A stretch of DNA of 64,000 nucleotides from CAVVSQ01 sp963848825 (GCA_963848825.1 CAWKFA010000016.1:248001-312000); one strand, 5' to 3'; positions 37,888 to 48,776 are shown, counted from the stretch's first letter. The notes: a model not told the origin generated them from the sequence alone. Made by a program: numbers and translations.

Positions 37888-40362
37888 CTATTTCTTTTCT
37901 ATTTGCGACTGCGGTAGGCGTTGTAAAGCCTGACGGGCCGCCAAACGAATTTGGGGGATCAGGGCGTCACGCTCGGTCTCCTCCAACAAGGCAAGGGCCT
38001 TGGCCGTCCGCAGCTGTTCGAGCAACTCAATCGCTTCCAGCACACGCATCCGCTCGATTGTCAGCACCGGCTGCCCGAGTTTCTTTAGCACACCGTCGAT
38101 TCGCTTCTCTGCCTCCGCGGACAGACCCTTTTCCAGGTGGCGCTGGAGCGGGATGATGACCAACTCGCCAGCGGCCAGCAACTCGCGCGTGGCCCGCTCT
38201 CGGGTCGCGAACTGGTCGGAATCCAGCTCGGCTACCAGTTTTTCAATGGGCATCAGTTTGGAGGCCGGCACCGCGATTGACCGGATTTGTTGTCGGACGA
38301 AAGGGACCGCGCTGTCGCCTGCGGCTCCCAGCTTCCTCCAGGCTACGTCGGCTTTGTCGGCGTCGGAGTTGGCAAGATCGGCCCACAACGCGGTCAGCAC
38401 GTTCAGATCCAGCGGCGGGCCCTGCTGTGCCAGTTGACGCGCGGTCGCTTTCCAGAGGAATATCTGCTTGCCGCCCTTGACCGTCGTCGCCAGCATCTTG
38501 CCGTCAGGGGATAGAGCCTGCGAACCGACTGCGCCGGGGATGTGGTTGATTTGGCAGCGTGCGCTGCTGCGGGTGGGGTCCCAGACCTGGATAAACATGC
38601 CGTCGGCTGCCACCGCAGCCAGCGTGCGGCCATCCGTGGAGAACGACAGCTGGGTTGCCGGTTTTTCCAGGCCAGTCAGGAGCAGGGCTTTCTTCTGCGC
38701 TGTCAAGTCCCAGAGCTGCACACCCTTGTCGTCTCCTCCGACGGCGAGCAGCTTGCCACCCGGAGCAAAGGCGATGCTTTGAGCTTTGTCTACTTGGAAC
38801 ATTAGCGGTGGCCCCGGAGCTGGCTGAGTGAGTTGGAAGATGCGCAACATCCCTTTGGCGTCACACCAGCCGCCGATCATGCCATCAGGGGAAATCGCCG
38901 CGCAGCCGCCCCCGCCCGGGTTGGACATATTCATTGCGCCGCCCCCCATCGGCCCTGAACGCGCCATCCAACCCACGGCGATACTCACCGCGGACTGGCC
39001 GTCCGGCGTGAACGCGACATGCACTGCGGGCACGATTTTTCCGCCGCCACCGCCGCCATCGCCGGCACGCGGCTGTTCCTTGCCGGCGTCGATATCCCAG
39101 ATGCTACTGGGCCGCCCAGGCTGGCTCAAAGCGAGCCTTTTACCGTCAGGCGAAAAGGCCAGGGCGGTAATGGCGGCGCCGACCGGGAAGCTACGGACTT
39201 CCTTGCCTGTGGCCGCCTCGGCGACGTGGATCGTGCCATCCTCAGTGCTGGCAGCCACCCATCGGCCATCTGGAGACCAAGCCAAACACATCAGCGGAGT
39301 CTTGTGCTCGACCAACACGCGTGGCGGTCCGGCACGGAGCGGCGTCCCCGTAATAGGCGGATTGACAGTTTTGGCAGAGTCGGTGGCGGCTTTCTCGCTA
39401 ACACCGTCCGGGAGCCTGGGCTGCGTCACTGCCGTTCCCTTCGCATTCACTTCGCCACCGGGTTTTCCCTCGATTGTTTGCTTTGAACCTGGCACTTGCG
39501 TTTGGCCACCAAGGAAGCCCACCCCCACACCGGCTCCAACGACGCACACGATGAGGGACACCACCGCAGTCGTTTTGATTTTGGTCAGAAACATGGAAAT
39601 CATCACTCCTTTTGTGATGGCAACGACCTTGGCCGAGATAGCCGCCGTTTGACCTGTAGCCAAAAGCGAGGCAGCTTTGACCGTAGTGGATACCAGCGTG
39701 GGCGGTAAAAATGCCGACGCCGCATTCTGGGATAACAACACCGCCAATGCTTCGGCGGAAAGCACAAGACCGTGCTTGGCGAGCCGCTTGGCCAACATTG
39801 CCCTGCCCCGTGCCAATCGTCCCGAAACCGTACCTTCAGGCCAACCGAGTTGCCGGGCAGCTTGCTTGCGGGTTCTTCCTTCCAGGTCGCACAGAACGAT
39901 GACAGCCCGGTACTTGTCGGGAAGTCGGCTCAACTCCTGATCGAGTAGGTCCGTCCCATCGCTCCGGCGTTCTCGCTTTGCCACGTCAGGTTCGGGCATG
40001 AACGGCACCTGGATTTCATGTCCCCATCCTTTTGTTTTCATCGCCTTCACCCGGATGGCGGTCTGGAGGGCCACCCCGTAAAGCCAGTTGCCCACCATTT
40101 CTCGCGGCCGAACGGATTTTCCTTTACGGACCATGACGAGAAAGACCGACTGAAACGCATCTTCGGCGTCATGGTGATTGCCGAGGACATTGCGGCATAC
40201 CCCCAAGACCATCTTGCCATGCCGCCGTACCAGGGCTTCAAATGCTGCTTCATCACCCTGGTCAACGAACATGCCGAGAAGCTTCCCGTCTGATGTTTTG
40301 TCGCCGACAAGGACCATCTGACGAAGATGCCTCATGACCTCATTCAGTGCGTTTTTCGCCAT
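37888..40362 (-). CDS. ECF sigma factor fused to TM segment and WD40 propeller
   Basis: 824 residues, intact. Region 2 at about 35-105 (DEAAFEALVRRHGKMVLG, DAEDAFQSVFLVM), region 4 at about 150-205 (LSRLPDKYRAVIVLCDLEG, GWPEGTVSGRLARGRAML), a TM helix at about 262-285 (AVVSLIVCVVGAGVGVGF), WD40-like repeats at about 350-660 (LAWSPDGRWVAASTEDGTIH; LAFSPDGKRLALSQ; GKLLAVGGDDKGVQLWD; PDGKMLATTVKGGKQIFLW) and a helical end. The sigma part is cytoplasmic and the propeller would be outside the membrane, so it could couple an external signal to transcription without a separate anti-sigma factor. This architecture is known in Gemmata relatives. Targets are unknown. Confidence 0.9.
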   Translation of the reverse strand: MAKNALNEVMRHLRQMVLVGDKTSDGKLLGMFVDQGDEAAFEALVRRHGKMVLGVCRNVLGNHHDAEDAFQSVFLVMVRKGKSVRPREMVGNWLYGVALQTAIRVKAMKTKGWGHEIQVPFMPEPDVAKRERRSDGTDLLDQELSRLPDKYRAVIVLCDLEGRTRKQAARQLGWPEGTVSGRLARGRAMLAKRLAKHGLVLSAEALAVLLSQNAASAFLPPTLVSTTVKAASLLATGQTAAISAKVVAITKGVMISMFLTKIKTTAVVSLIVCVVGAGVGVGFLGGQTQVPGSKQTIEGKPGGEVNAKGTAVTQPRLPDGVSEKAATDSAKTVNPPITGTPLRAGPPRVLVEHKTPLMCLAWSPDGRWVAASTEDGTIHVAEAATGKEVRSFPVGAAITALAFSPDGKRLALSQPGRPSSIWDIDAGKEQPRAGDGGGGGGKIVPAVHVAFTPDGQSAVSIAVGWMARSGPMGGGAMNMSNPGGGGCAAISPDGMIGGWCDAKGMLRIFQLTQPAPGPPLMFQVDKAQSIAFAPGGKLLAVGGDDKGVQLWDLTAQKKALLLTGLEKPATQLSFSTDGRTLAAVAADGMFIQVWDPTRSSARCQINHIPGAVGSQALSPDGKMLATTVKGGKQIFLWKATARQLAQQGPPLDLNVLTALWADLANSDADKADVAWRKLGAAGDSAVPFVRQQIRSIAVPASKLMPIEKLVAELDSDQFATRERATRELLAAGELVIIPLQRHLEKGLSAEAEKRIDGVLKKLGQPVLTIERMRVLEAIELLEQLRTAKALALLEETERDALIPQIRLAARQALQRLPQSQIEKK

Positions 40363-40552
40363 AAAACTTCCTTCCCGCTCAACTGCCTCTACTTCTTATT
40401 CCTGTTTTTTGGGTCGGATTGGTACAGAATTTCGTGTAAAATGAGCTTTTTTTAGGAAATATCCGGTTGCCGCCGTATCCTCCAAGGTCATGTCGGCATG
40501 GGAGCCTGCATCGCCGCTGCCAAAGCTCGACAGAAAAAGTCGGCGGTGACGG

Positions 40553-40648
40553 GTTAACTACACGGTTTGCAAGCGACGATGCGTCCGCAGTGTCCGCCAC
40601 GTAAAAACCCGAGAAACGATGCGCCGACACTTTGACAATCGAAAATGG
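40553..40648. repeat. Left border repeat of hairpin island 1
   Basis: About 96 bp shared with 46612-46712. Common strings include TTAACTACACGGTTTGCAAG and GACGATGCGTCCGCAGTGTC. The two copies differ by a few substitutions and a 4-base insertion. It precedes the hairpin array at both sites and is not seen before island 3. Its role is unknown; it may mark the edge of an ancestral element. Confidence 0.7.
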
Positions 40649-40686
40649 CTGGATACGAGCTGCATGCACTTTGTATTTTCCCGTCC

Positions 40687-40704
40687 CCTGCCGCCTTGTG
40701 CGGC
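40687..40704. repeat. Left half of a hairpin repeat split by IS copy A
   Basis: The sequence CCTGCCGCCTTGTGCGG followed by the IS end; the other half lies at 42510-42530 (CCTTGTGCGGCAGG). The overlap CCTTGTGCGGC (11 bp) is the likely target-site duplication. Confidence 0.75.
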
Positions 40705-42509
40705 GGCTGAAAAAGTCGACGCGCTTAAGGCTCGTGTGAAAAACCAGTTTTTGGTGGTTCATGAACGTTTGTTCCGGACGATCTCGATTCGTTTTCCAGC
40801 TATAAGCTGCGAAACACACCGTTAGCGGGGCATTTTCATTGTTTCCGCCTTTGCTAGCTTCCTGGGTCATGAACGCGCTGCGACCGTCCGCGCACTATCC
40901 TCATGCGGTGCGAACCAGCAAAGCACACGATCCGCTTTGAGATTTACCACCAGACTGGTCAACAAGCACTGATACAACACGCGCCGTTACCTCGATAGCG
41001 GGCGTGGCGACATCATGACGCCGAACCAACTCCGACAACTTACGTTCGATCGCTGGATGACTGCGACGGACCTCGGCGTACTCCGGTGCTCTGCCGCTTG
41101 AGCCGCCGCGTACTCCGCTTGGTAGTCGTTCTTGACGACCACTCTCTGGGCATTCGGCTTCGCCAGGCATTCGTCCCGGCTAGCAGCACGAACACAGTGC
41201 CTTGTCAAAGCGATAACGGTAAGTGGTGTCATCCTCATTGCGATCCCGCGATTGGGTCGTCTGGCCCGTAGGACAGGTTAGCGTTGCCCGCCCGTCCACG
41301 CAGACGTCAAGGTGAACCGCTCCGCCGGAAATCCCTTCGCCGGCTGCGGTTCGCTGGGTGGCGTGAACACCTCTAGATTCAGACCATCAGGATCGGTCAA
41401 TGCCCGCAAGACTTTGCCGCGATAACCGGCCCCGTCTAGCGACACGGCCGCCACGTCGTTACCATCGCCCTTTCCTCCTGCTTGATCAGATGGGCGGCGT
41501 CCATGCCTTCATCGCCGTTGGCGGGCAGTACGTTGGTTGCCGTGATGATCTCGCTGTCCGCGTCCATGGCGATGTCCAGCAGGTAGCCCTCGTAGTAGCC
41601 GCCGTGCATGCCACGACGGGCGTCCGGGTCGTGAATGCTAAGCACCTTGTCCTTAGCCTTAGGCTCGCGATCTGCCAGGATCTTGTGAGCCAACATCAAT
41701 GCCGACTGCAGTCGTTGCTGGGTTTGGTCAGGCTGTTGCCGGAAAATGTCTTGCCCGGGGCACCTCGTCGGCCCAGGCCAGCACGGCGCGAAATGGGTGA
41801 CACGCTGGAGCAAACGCTCTTCGTCCTTGGCGTCCTCGCTGCCCAAATGAATGGCCTCGGCACGCTGCTCCTCCTCCGTCGTTTGCTTGGCCGAACGGCC
41901 GCACCGCCTCAAGCAACTGATCGCGTGCTTGGGCGACAAGGCGGATAGTCGAAGGCACGGCGATATTGGCGATGATGTGGGTAGCATCCTTCAGTCGCAA
42001 GCGGTCCTTGACCAAGCCCAGTCGCCGCGCGTGGGCGACGAGTGTGTCGAAAACCTCCTGTAGCCGTTCCTCGCCCAGACGCTGGCGAAAATAAGTCATG
42101 GTGGTGTGGTGCGGCAAAGGACTTTTCAGGCTCAGGCCAAGAAACAAGCGGTAGGCAATGTTGAAGCGAGTGGCCATCATGACTTCGCGGTCGGAGAATT
42201 TGTACTGGCGGGCGAGAACCTCCAGCTTGAACACCACGAGCGGATCCAACGGCGGGCGTCCTTGCTTCAGGCTGTAGCCGCACGACAGAGATGGTCGGAA
42301 ACTTTCGAAGTCCACGACCTGCAGCAACCGACGCAAGAAGTGCTCTGGCGGCACAAGTTCCTCGAAATATGCCCGCTCGACATTGCTGAGCGGTATCAAG
42401 GCGTCCGACGAAAAGGGTTCAGGATGTAGCATGGCTAGCAATCTCCAAGGTGAGCATTTATGGTACACGCTCTCCTTTGGCTCAGCTGCGCCAGCTTTTT
42501 CAGCAGTCT
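40705..42509 (-). mobile_element. IS1182-like element copy A
   Basis: About 1805 bp. The ends share GCTGAAAAAG as imperfect terminal repeats (GGCTGAAAAAGTCGACGC on the right end, AGACTGCTGAAAAAGCTGG on the left end). It is flanked by an 11-bp duplication CCTTGTGCGGC that is the loop and one stem arm of the hairpin repeat. The transposase is on the minus strand. The same element is present at 46969 and 54057. It interrupts the region between the sigma-WD40 gene and the WD40 gene. Confidence 0.85.
40901..42432 (-). pseudogene. IS1182-family transposase, copy A, frameshifted
   Basis: A DDE transposase with an N-terminal DUF772 domain (FLRRLLQVVDFESFRPS, SDREVMMATRFNIAYRLFLG, HTTMTYFRQRLGEERLQEVF), a DAT motif (LKDATHIIANIAVPST), DPDARRGMHGGYYEGYLLD and a C-terminal cysteine cluster (CSCCSLRDEC). 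The reading is broken at about 41890, 41780, 41465, 41295 and 41155-41190. The copies B and C are broken at other points, so a full-length parent of 512 residues can be reconstructed from the three. Confidence 0.8.
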
Positions 42510-42700
42510 CCTTGTGCGGCAGGAACGGAAGGTCTGTGGCTAAGAACCTGGGGGTGACCACAAAAGGGACGCGCAGATGGTAGTTTTTACGTGCGGACCT
42601 TTCGTTCCTGCCACACAAGGTGGCAGGGGACGGGGCGGGCCAGCATAATTTTTCTAGCTATCGACCTTTCGTTCCTGCCACGCAAGGTGGCAGGGGACGG
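42510..42700. repeat. Hairpin repeat array, island 1 (one F half, two R units)
   Basis: Forward half-unit at 42510-42545 (CTTGTGCGGCAGG then GAACGGAAGGTCTGTGGCTA), a 50-base spacer, then reverse units at 42607-42627 and 42674-42694, both CCTGCCAC-[ACAAG or GCAAG]-GTGGCAGG with a 67-base period. The array ends in a tail (GGAAGTGGCCGCTTAATGCG) that is repeated at islands 2 and 3. The forward stem has G-C where the reverse one has A-T, a compensatory change. Confidence 0.85.
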
Positions 42701-42782
42701 GAAGTGGCCGCTTAATGCGTGACGTGCTGACAAAGCGAATAACGCGTGCTGCCCTGATCGTCGGCAACCACCACAGCCGCTG

Positions 42783-45438
42783 TCATGGTCGCTTTTCGAG
42801 CCTGGCGAGGGCCGCGACAGCTTCGCGAGTCAGTCTGCAGCCGCTGGCCCCTGTCGCCAGGTCCGCCAGCAGGCGTCTCGCTTCCTTTGTGCCAATCATC
42901 TCCAATACCTCGACCGCGTATCCCAGACGGCGGTGTTCGGCCGCCTGCCCATTGCAGGATTCGCTCCAGACGCCGCATCACCTCCGGAGACTTGGCCTTG
43001 TCCAGTATCTCGCGTAGCGGCATTTCTGCGGCTGGGCCGAGATTGTCCAGCGCCTGGCTCGCCTTTCAGCGCTGAGCATAGTCGTCCGAATCCAGCTGGC
43101 GGACCCAGATGGCTATTTTGTCGGCGTCGATCACCGCAGCCGGCTTGAGGTCGAGCTTCAACCGGGCCACGGCGGCGTCGCCGGCCGCTGCACCCAGGCA
43201 GACAGCCGCATAGGCGATCTTGGGATCGTCCGCCCCAAGGTCCTTCCAAAGCTCCGCCAGCGCCATGCCGTCCGGGAGCTTGCCGCCGGTTTGCAACTGG
43301 CTGACATTCCAGACCAGTGCCGTCGTGTCATTGCTGCCCGACACCAGATGGCGCCCGTCCGGGGAAAACGCGACTTGCGTCACTGGCGCCCGATGGCCCG
43401 GAGGCGCGAACTTCTGACCGGTCGTTAGGTGCCACAAGTGCACGGACGGATTCGTCCAGTCATTGGCAAAAGCTGCCGCCAACCGAGTCCCATCGTGGGA
43501 CAGCGCGATGTTGGTGGGGCCGTTGTAACCGGGTTCCGTGATCTTCAGGGTGCGGGCTAGCCGTCCGCTACCGGCCTCCGAGACGCAGAGCGATCCGTCA
43601 TAACTCGCGGAGTACACCCAGCGGCCTCCCGGTGAGGTCGCTAGCCCGCTCACCACATTCGTATGCCCCAGAGATTCCCCGCTGATGAGGCGGACTTCCT
43701 TGCCGGTGGCCAGGTCCCAGTGGCGAACCGAGTCAAAGGAGCTACTAAAAAGTCCCAGTCCATCAGGAGCAAAGGCAAGAGCGAAGACCTGGCGGACAGC
43801 GCGGCATCCAATGCTTGGCCCATGAGCGTATGGATCAATTTGCCGCTGGAGACGTCCCACACGCGGATTATGCCGGTGTCATTGCCGGTTGCCATGCTCT
43901 TGCCATCGTGGCTGAAAGCGAAGCACCTTATCAACGACGTGCGATCTGAGAAGTTCTTTACCGGGGCACCACCTTTGGCCCAATTCCACAGTCGGGTCGT
44001 CCCGCCGTTGTCACCCGAGGCTAGCAATGTGCCGTCGGGGCTGAAATGCAGGAACGTCACGTCGAAAAGGCCATCCCGTAACCTCGGCCGACTTCCTTAC
44101 CACTGGCCGCTTCCCAGACGCGAATCGGCTCCCCGTCCTGGCCGCCGACCGCCACATGCCGCCCGTCCTGCGAGTACGCGAGCGCGGTTACCGATGATTC
44201 AGATCCGATGAACTCGACTTTCGGTTTCCCCGTCATTGCGTCCCAGAAATTGACAGTTGCTGCAAAGCCAAATGTGAACAGCGTGTCGGCGTCGAGATAA
44301 GCGACGTTTTGCGAATATCGTTGGTATGGTTCGATAACAGACCCGATTTCCTTGCCCGTGACTGCATCCCAACGGCGGACCTTCCCATCGGCACCGCCCG
44401 TGGCAATTGTTTTTCCGTCAGGGGAGAAAACGACGGAACACCGGCCGGCGTCGTCTCCTTCGTGAGCCTCCCAGCGGCATCGCTCTTTCCATCCCGGACC
44501 CGAGTAGAGACGCATCTCGGTGTAGCCACGTTCCAGCCGAGCACGTCCCCTCCCCATGGCAAGGGCGAGCGATACGCCGTCGGGCGAAAGAGCCAGATGC
44601 ACGACTGCCCCTGGAAGGCCCCCTTCGTGATGGACAAGCTTGCCGGTCGCCGCCTCCCACGCCGTCCAAAATGCCAAATCCGTGTTGACATCACACCCTG
44701 CGACGAAGATCTGTTTGCAGTCCGGTGAGGGCACGATTGCCGAGACGTGACTTCCGGCGGGGACCGCCAGTCGGCGCAGCTCCCGTTGCTTGGTCACATC
44801 CCAGACACGCACCGAGCTATCGTGGCCGGCAGAAACCAAAATTGTCGGGGTCATGAAGGCGAGAAGTGGGTACCCGGACCGCCCGTGGCTCGCGTGACCC
44901 GGCCACTCGGCCAACTTGCGGCCGGTGGCAAGCTCAAACAGCAGCAGCGGGCAATCCAGCCCCGAATCGTCAGCCGTCGCTACCGCCAGGGTTTGGCCAT
45001 CCGGAGAGACAGCGAACGATGCGAAATTGACGCTGTGGAATTCGACACCCGCCTCCTTACGTGCAGGCCGCCGCGGGGGTCCCTCGAAGCGGCGGATCTC
45101 TTTGCCGGTGACTGCGTCCCAAAGGATTACGGCAGGTGGTGACTCCCCCAACCCGAGTAGCTGTTTTCCGCCAGACACAGCCACGGCCTGGATGACCCCA
45201 TTGCGCCCCGGAACCGTATAGTGCCTAGTCGGGAGACCGCGTGCAGCGGCAGTGGGTCGCCGTGACGGTCCACTGGCGGCGTCTCATCCTGCCGTTCGAC
45301 CGGCAGTGCGGTGGTTGGGAGAGGATAACCCTTCGAGGCGTCGGACGGCCTCTCCCGTTGCTGGGCGGCCACTGCGTGGACCAAGACGATCAACGCCAGC
45401 GATGGCACCGCGACGAACTTGACCACTTTTCCGGGCAT
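42783..45438 (-). CDS. Exported WD40-repeat protein, frameshifted and with one nonsense codon
   Basis: About 885 residues after reconstruction. Signal peptide (VAVPSLALIVLVHAVAAQ), then many WD40-like repeats (VILWDAVTGKEIRRFEG; LAVATADDSGLDC; DSSVRVWDVTKQRELRRL; GGADGKVRRWDAVTGKEIG; VWEAASGKEVGRGYGM; TRLWNWAKGGAP; VTQVAFSPDGRHLVSGSNDT), then a helical C-terminus (EVMRRLERILQWA; EAVAALARLEKRP). Frame changes at about 45170, 44060, 43790 and 42955, and an in-frame TGA at 43066 (DDYAQR-TGA-KASQALDNL), which does not sit at a redox residue. Related to the propeller of the sigma-WD40 protein; perhaps its extracytoplasmic partner. Confidence 0.75.
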
Positions 45439-45605
45439 GAAGATTCTCCTCGATTTGCCGCCCGCGGGTTAGCCTTGCCTTTTGAAGGTGGTGGTGCCAA
45501 GGGCACGGTTGCGTCCACCAAAATGCGACCAACTGGTCATTTTCCAGGTCGAAAGAGGATTGAGTAAGGCGTAAACTGTGTGTCGTTCTACTGTCACCAC
45601 GGCCT

Positions 45606-46490
45606 TCATGCCGCCTTGGACCGCCGCCGGACGTATAGCCATAGCACCAGCATCGCCAAGGCAGTGAGCGCAAATCCGGCAAGTAGCCACACTGCCAACC
45701 CTTTCGGCGCCGACCGAGTTGCCCGAGCAACGGATGGCGGAGGAGTTTCCGCGCCGTTGCGGATCCGCAAATCGGTAAAGCGGACGTCCAGCGCAACCTT
45801 GGGATCGCTCGTGACGCCGATCAGGCCAATGGCCTTCAGAGCGGACGGTTTGAAAGGCTGCTTGTGCAACAGGACAAAGTCAGCCGATGCCCCTGGGCAT
45901 GCAAGAAGTAGATATCGGGGCCCTTACGGATCATGCGGAAGCGGCCTTTCTCAGTGTTGGCGGGAGTGCCTTTGAAGCCGCCGCCGGTTGCGTTGGCCAT
46001 GATTTGGCGGCCCTTTTTGACAAGCACCCGCCAACCGACCGTGGCAAAGCCGCCGTCTTTTGGATACGCCAACAAATTTAAATCGCGTTGCTCCACTGAA
46101 GTCGTCGGCAGCTTCCGGCGCGTGGAGAATCTCGAAATTCACCGTGATCTCGAAGTCGCCTGCCACCGGCATGTTGACTTCGATCCCGGTAGGCTTGCGC
46201 TCGCCAGGGTAGCCGGCCGGCAGGGCAATACGGACTCCTTCGGGCTCAAAGCGCACATATTGATCCGCGGACAGACCGACCAGAGTGACCCCTGCGAAGT
46301 CCTCGAGCTTTCCCCGGAGCGACAAAGACCGGTCGAACGCGGGTTTGACGTCGTCTGCTTTGTTGGAATCTTGAGAAAAAACGATGGCCCCAGTTGCTGC
46401 CCAGGCAAAGACGAATGCCGGGCAAAGAGCAATAAGCCACCACACCACTTTTCGTTTTGCGGCGTCTTTCTGCAAACGCAACTTGCGCAT
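45606..46490 (-). CDS. DUF1583-like membrane-anchored protein, frameshifted
   Basis: N-terminal TM (VVWWLIALCPAFVFAWAATG), a beta-rich domain (SADQYVRFEPEGVRIALPAG; PVAGDFEITVNFEILHAPE; GWRVLVKKGRQIMANATGGG), the segment VALDVRFTDLRIRNG and a C-terminal TM with a positive tail (LAVWLLAGFALTALAMLVLW). This matches my memory of DUF1583 proteins that accompany ECF-WD40 sigma genes in Gemmata; the assignment is tentative. Two frame changes, at about 46090 and 45860. It precedes the WD40 gene on the same strand with a 167-base gap. Confidence 0.6.
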
Positions 46491-46611
46491 CGCCACCTCA
46501 TAATGGGAAACCGTTATGATCACGAAAATCATTCGGATCGTCGAGACCAAGCTTGACGCGGTTCGGCGACACGTAGTTGGCCCTACGATTCGAAACGGTG
46601 GTGCCGGCAGA

Positions 46612-46712
46612 CGGGTTAACTACACGGTTTGCAAGCGACGATGCGTCCGCAGTGTCCGTCACGTAAAAACCCGGGAAACAATGCGCCGACACTGTTTTGA
46701 CAATCGAAAATT
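46612..46712. repeat. Left border repeat of hairpin island 2
   Basis: A second copy of the border sequence at 40553-40648 (TTAACTACACGGTTTGCAAG ...), in the same orientation, ending just before the first hairpin at 46718. Confidence 0.7.
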
Positions 46713-46717
46713 CGTCC

Positions 46718-46968
46718 CCTGCCGCCTTGTGCGGCAGGAACGAAAGGTCTGTAGCTAATGTGGTAGATTGGCAGGTGCTCGTCCCCTGCCGCCTTGTGCG
46801 GCAGGAACGGAAGGTCTGTAGCTAACGTGAAAGCGTGGCGGTTCTCGTCCCCTGCCGCCTTGTGCGGCAGGAACGGAAGGTCTGCAGCTAAGAACACGGG
46901 GGCGACCACAAAAAGGACCGCGAGATGGTAGTTTTTACGTGCGGACCTTTCGTTCCTGCCACACAAGG
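46718..46968. repeat. Hairpin repeat array, island 2, left part
   Basis: Forward units at 46718, 46785 and 46851 (66-67 base period), each CCTGCCGC-CTTGT-GCGGCAGG then GAACGGAAGGTCTGTAGCTA. A 60-base spacer (GGTAGTTTTTACGTGCGGAC) leads to a reverse half-unit (CGTTCCTGCCACACAAGG, 46951-46968), which is cut by IS copy B. The layout forward, spacer, reverse is the same as in islands 1 and 3. Confidence 0.85.
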
Positions 46969-48776
46969 AGACTGCTGAAAAAGCTGGGCGGAGCTGAGCC
47001 AAAGGAGAGCGTGTACCATAAATGCTCACCTTGGAGATTGCTAGCCATGCTACATCCTGAACCCTTTTCGTCGGACGCCTTGATACCGCTCAGCAATGTC
47101 GAGCGGGCATTGTCGAGGAACTTGTGCCGCCAGAGCACTTCTTGCGTCGGTTGCTGCAGGTCGTGGACTTCGAAAGTTTCCGACCATCTCTGTCGTGCGG
47201 CTACAGCCTGAAGCAAGGACGCCCGCCGTTGGATCCGCTCGTGGTGTTCAAGCTGGAGCGTTCTCGCCCGCCAGGTCCGGAACCTCTCCGACCGCGAAGT
47301 CATGATGGCCACTCGCTTCAACATTGCCTACCGCTTGTTTCTTGGCCTGAGCCTGAAAAGTCCTTTGCCGCACCACACCACCATGACTTATTTTCGCCAG
47401 CGTCTGGGCGAGGAACGGCTACAGGAGGTTTTCGACACACTCGTCGCCCACGCGCGGCGACTGGGCTTGGTCAAGGACCGCTTGCGACTGAAGGATGCTA
47501 CCCACATCATCGCCAATATCGCCGTGCCTTCGACTATCCGCCTTGTCGCCCAAGCACGCGATCAGTTGCTTGAGGCGGTGCGGCCGTTCACCAAGCAAAC
47601 GACGGAGGAGGAGCAGCGTGCCGAGGCCATTCATTTGGGCAGCGAGGACGCCAAGGACGAAGAGCGTTTGCTCCAGCGTGTCACCCATCACGTGCTGGCC
47701 TGGGCCGACGAGGTGCCCCGGCAAGACATTTTCCGGCAACAGCCTGACCAAACCCAGCAACGACTGCAGTCGGCATTGATGTTGGCTCACAAGATCCTGG
47801 CAGATCGCGAGCCTAAGGCTAAGGACAAGGTGCTTAGCATTCACGACCCGGACGCCCGTCGTGGCATGCACGGCGGCTACTACGAGGGCTACCTGCTGGA
47901 CATCGCCATGGACGCGGACAGCGAGATCATCACGGCAACCAACGTACTGCCCGCCAACGGCGATGAAGGCATGGACGCCGCCCATGCTGATCAAGCAGGA
48001 GGAACAGGCTAATGGTAACGACGTGGCGGCCGTGTCGCTAGACGGGGCCGGTTATCGCGGCAAAGTCTTGCGGGCATTGACCGATCCTGATGGTCTGAAT
48101 CTAGAGGTGTTCACGCCGCCCAGCGAACCGCAGCCGGCCAAGGGATTTCCGGCGGAGCGGTTCACCTTGACGCTGGTCAACGGGCGGGCAACGCTAACCT
48201 GTCCTACGGGCCAGACGACCCAATCGCGGGATCGCAATGAGGATGACACCTACTTACCGTTATCGCTTTGACAAGGCACTGTGTTCGTGCTGCTCGCTGC
48301 GGGACGAATGCCTGGCGAAGCCGAATGCCCAGCGCAGAGTGGTCGTCAAGAACGACTACCAAGCGGAGTACGCGGCGGCTCAAGCGAAGGCGGAGACGCC
48401 GGAGTACGCCGAGGTCCGTCGCAGTCATCCAGCGATCGAACGTAAGTTGTCGGAGTTGGTTCGGCGTCATGATGCGCACCACGCCCGCTATCGAGGTAAA
48501 CGGCGAAGTGTTGTATCAGTGCTTGTTGACCAGTCTGGTGGTAAATCTCAAGCGGATCGTGCGGTTGTTGTTCGCACCCGCATGAGGATAGTGCGCAGGA
48601 CGGTGCGCGCCGTTTTGGTGACAGGAAGCTAGCAAAGGCGGAAACAATGAAAATGCCCCGCTAACGGTGTGTTTCGCAGCTTATGGCTGGAAAACGAATC
48701 GAGATCATGCAGAAAAAACGTTCATGAACCACCAAAAACTGGTTTTTCACACGAGCCTTAGCATAGACTTTTCACT
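46969..48776 (+). mobile_element. IS1182-like element copy B
   Basis: About 1808 bp, transposase on the plus strand. It begins AGACTGCTGAAAAAGCTGG and ends before an 11-bp duplication GCCACACAAGG (46958-46968 and 48777-48787). The insertion is in the loop of a reverse hairpin, in the same orientation relative to the hairpin as copies A and C have to theirs. It is nearly identical to A and C except for short indels. Confidence 0.85.
47047..48585 (+). pseudogene. IS1182-family transposase, copy B, frameshifted
   Basis: The parent chain is 512 residues (ATG 47047, stop 48585, ending NLKRIVRLLFAPA). Frame changes at about 47110 (NVERA to FEELVPP) and 47265, where a stretch reads ERSRPPGPEPLRPRS instead of EVLARQYKFSDRE; then a stretch in frame from the DUF772 domain through the DDE region; further changes at about 47985, 48245-48255 and 48330-48400. 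Catalytic context is as in copy A. Confidence 0.8.

Larger units (their letters stand above)
40363..40704. other. Upstream region of the sigma-WD40 gene and border of hairpin island 1
   Basis: 40363-40550 is AT-rich and should hold the promoter of the sigma-WD40 gene. From 40553 to about 40648 lies a 96-bp sequence (ttaactacacggtttgcaag...) that recurs at 46612-46712 with a few differences. The island's first hairpin starts at 40687. Confidence 0.6.
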
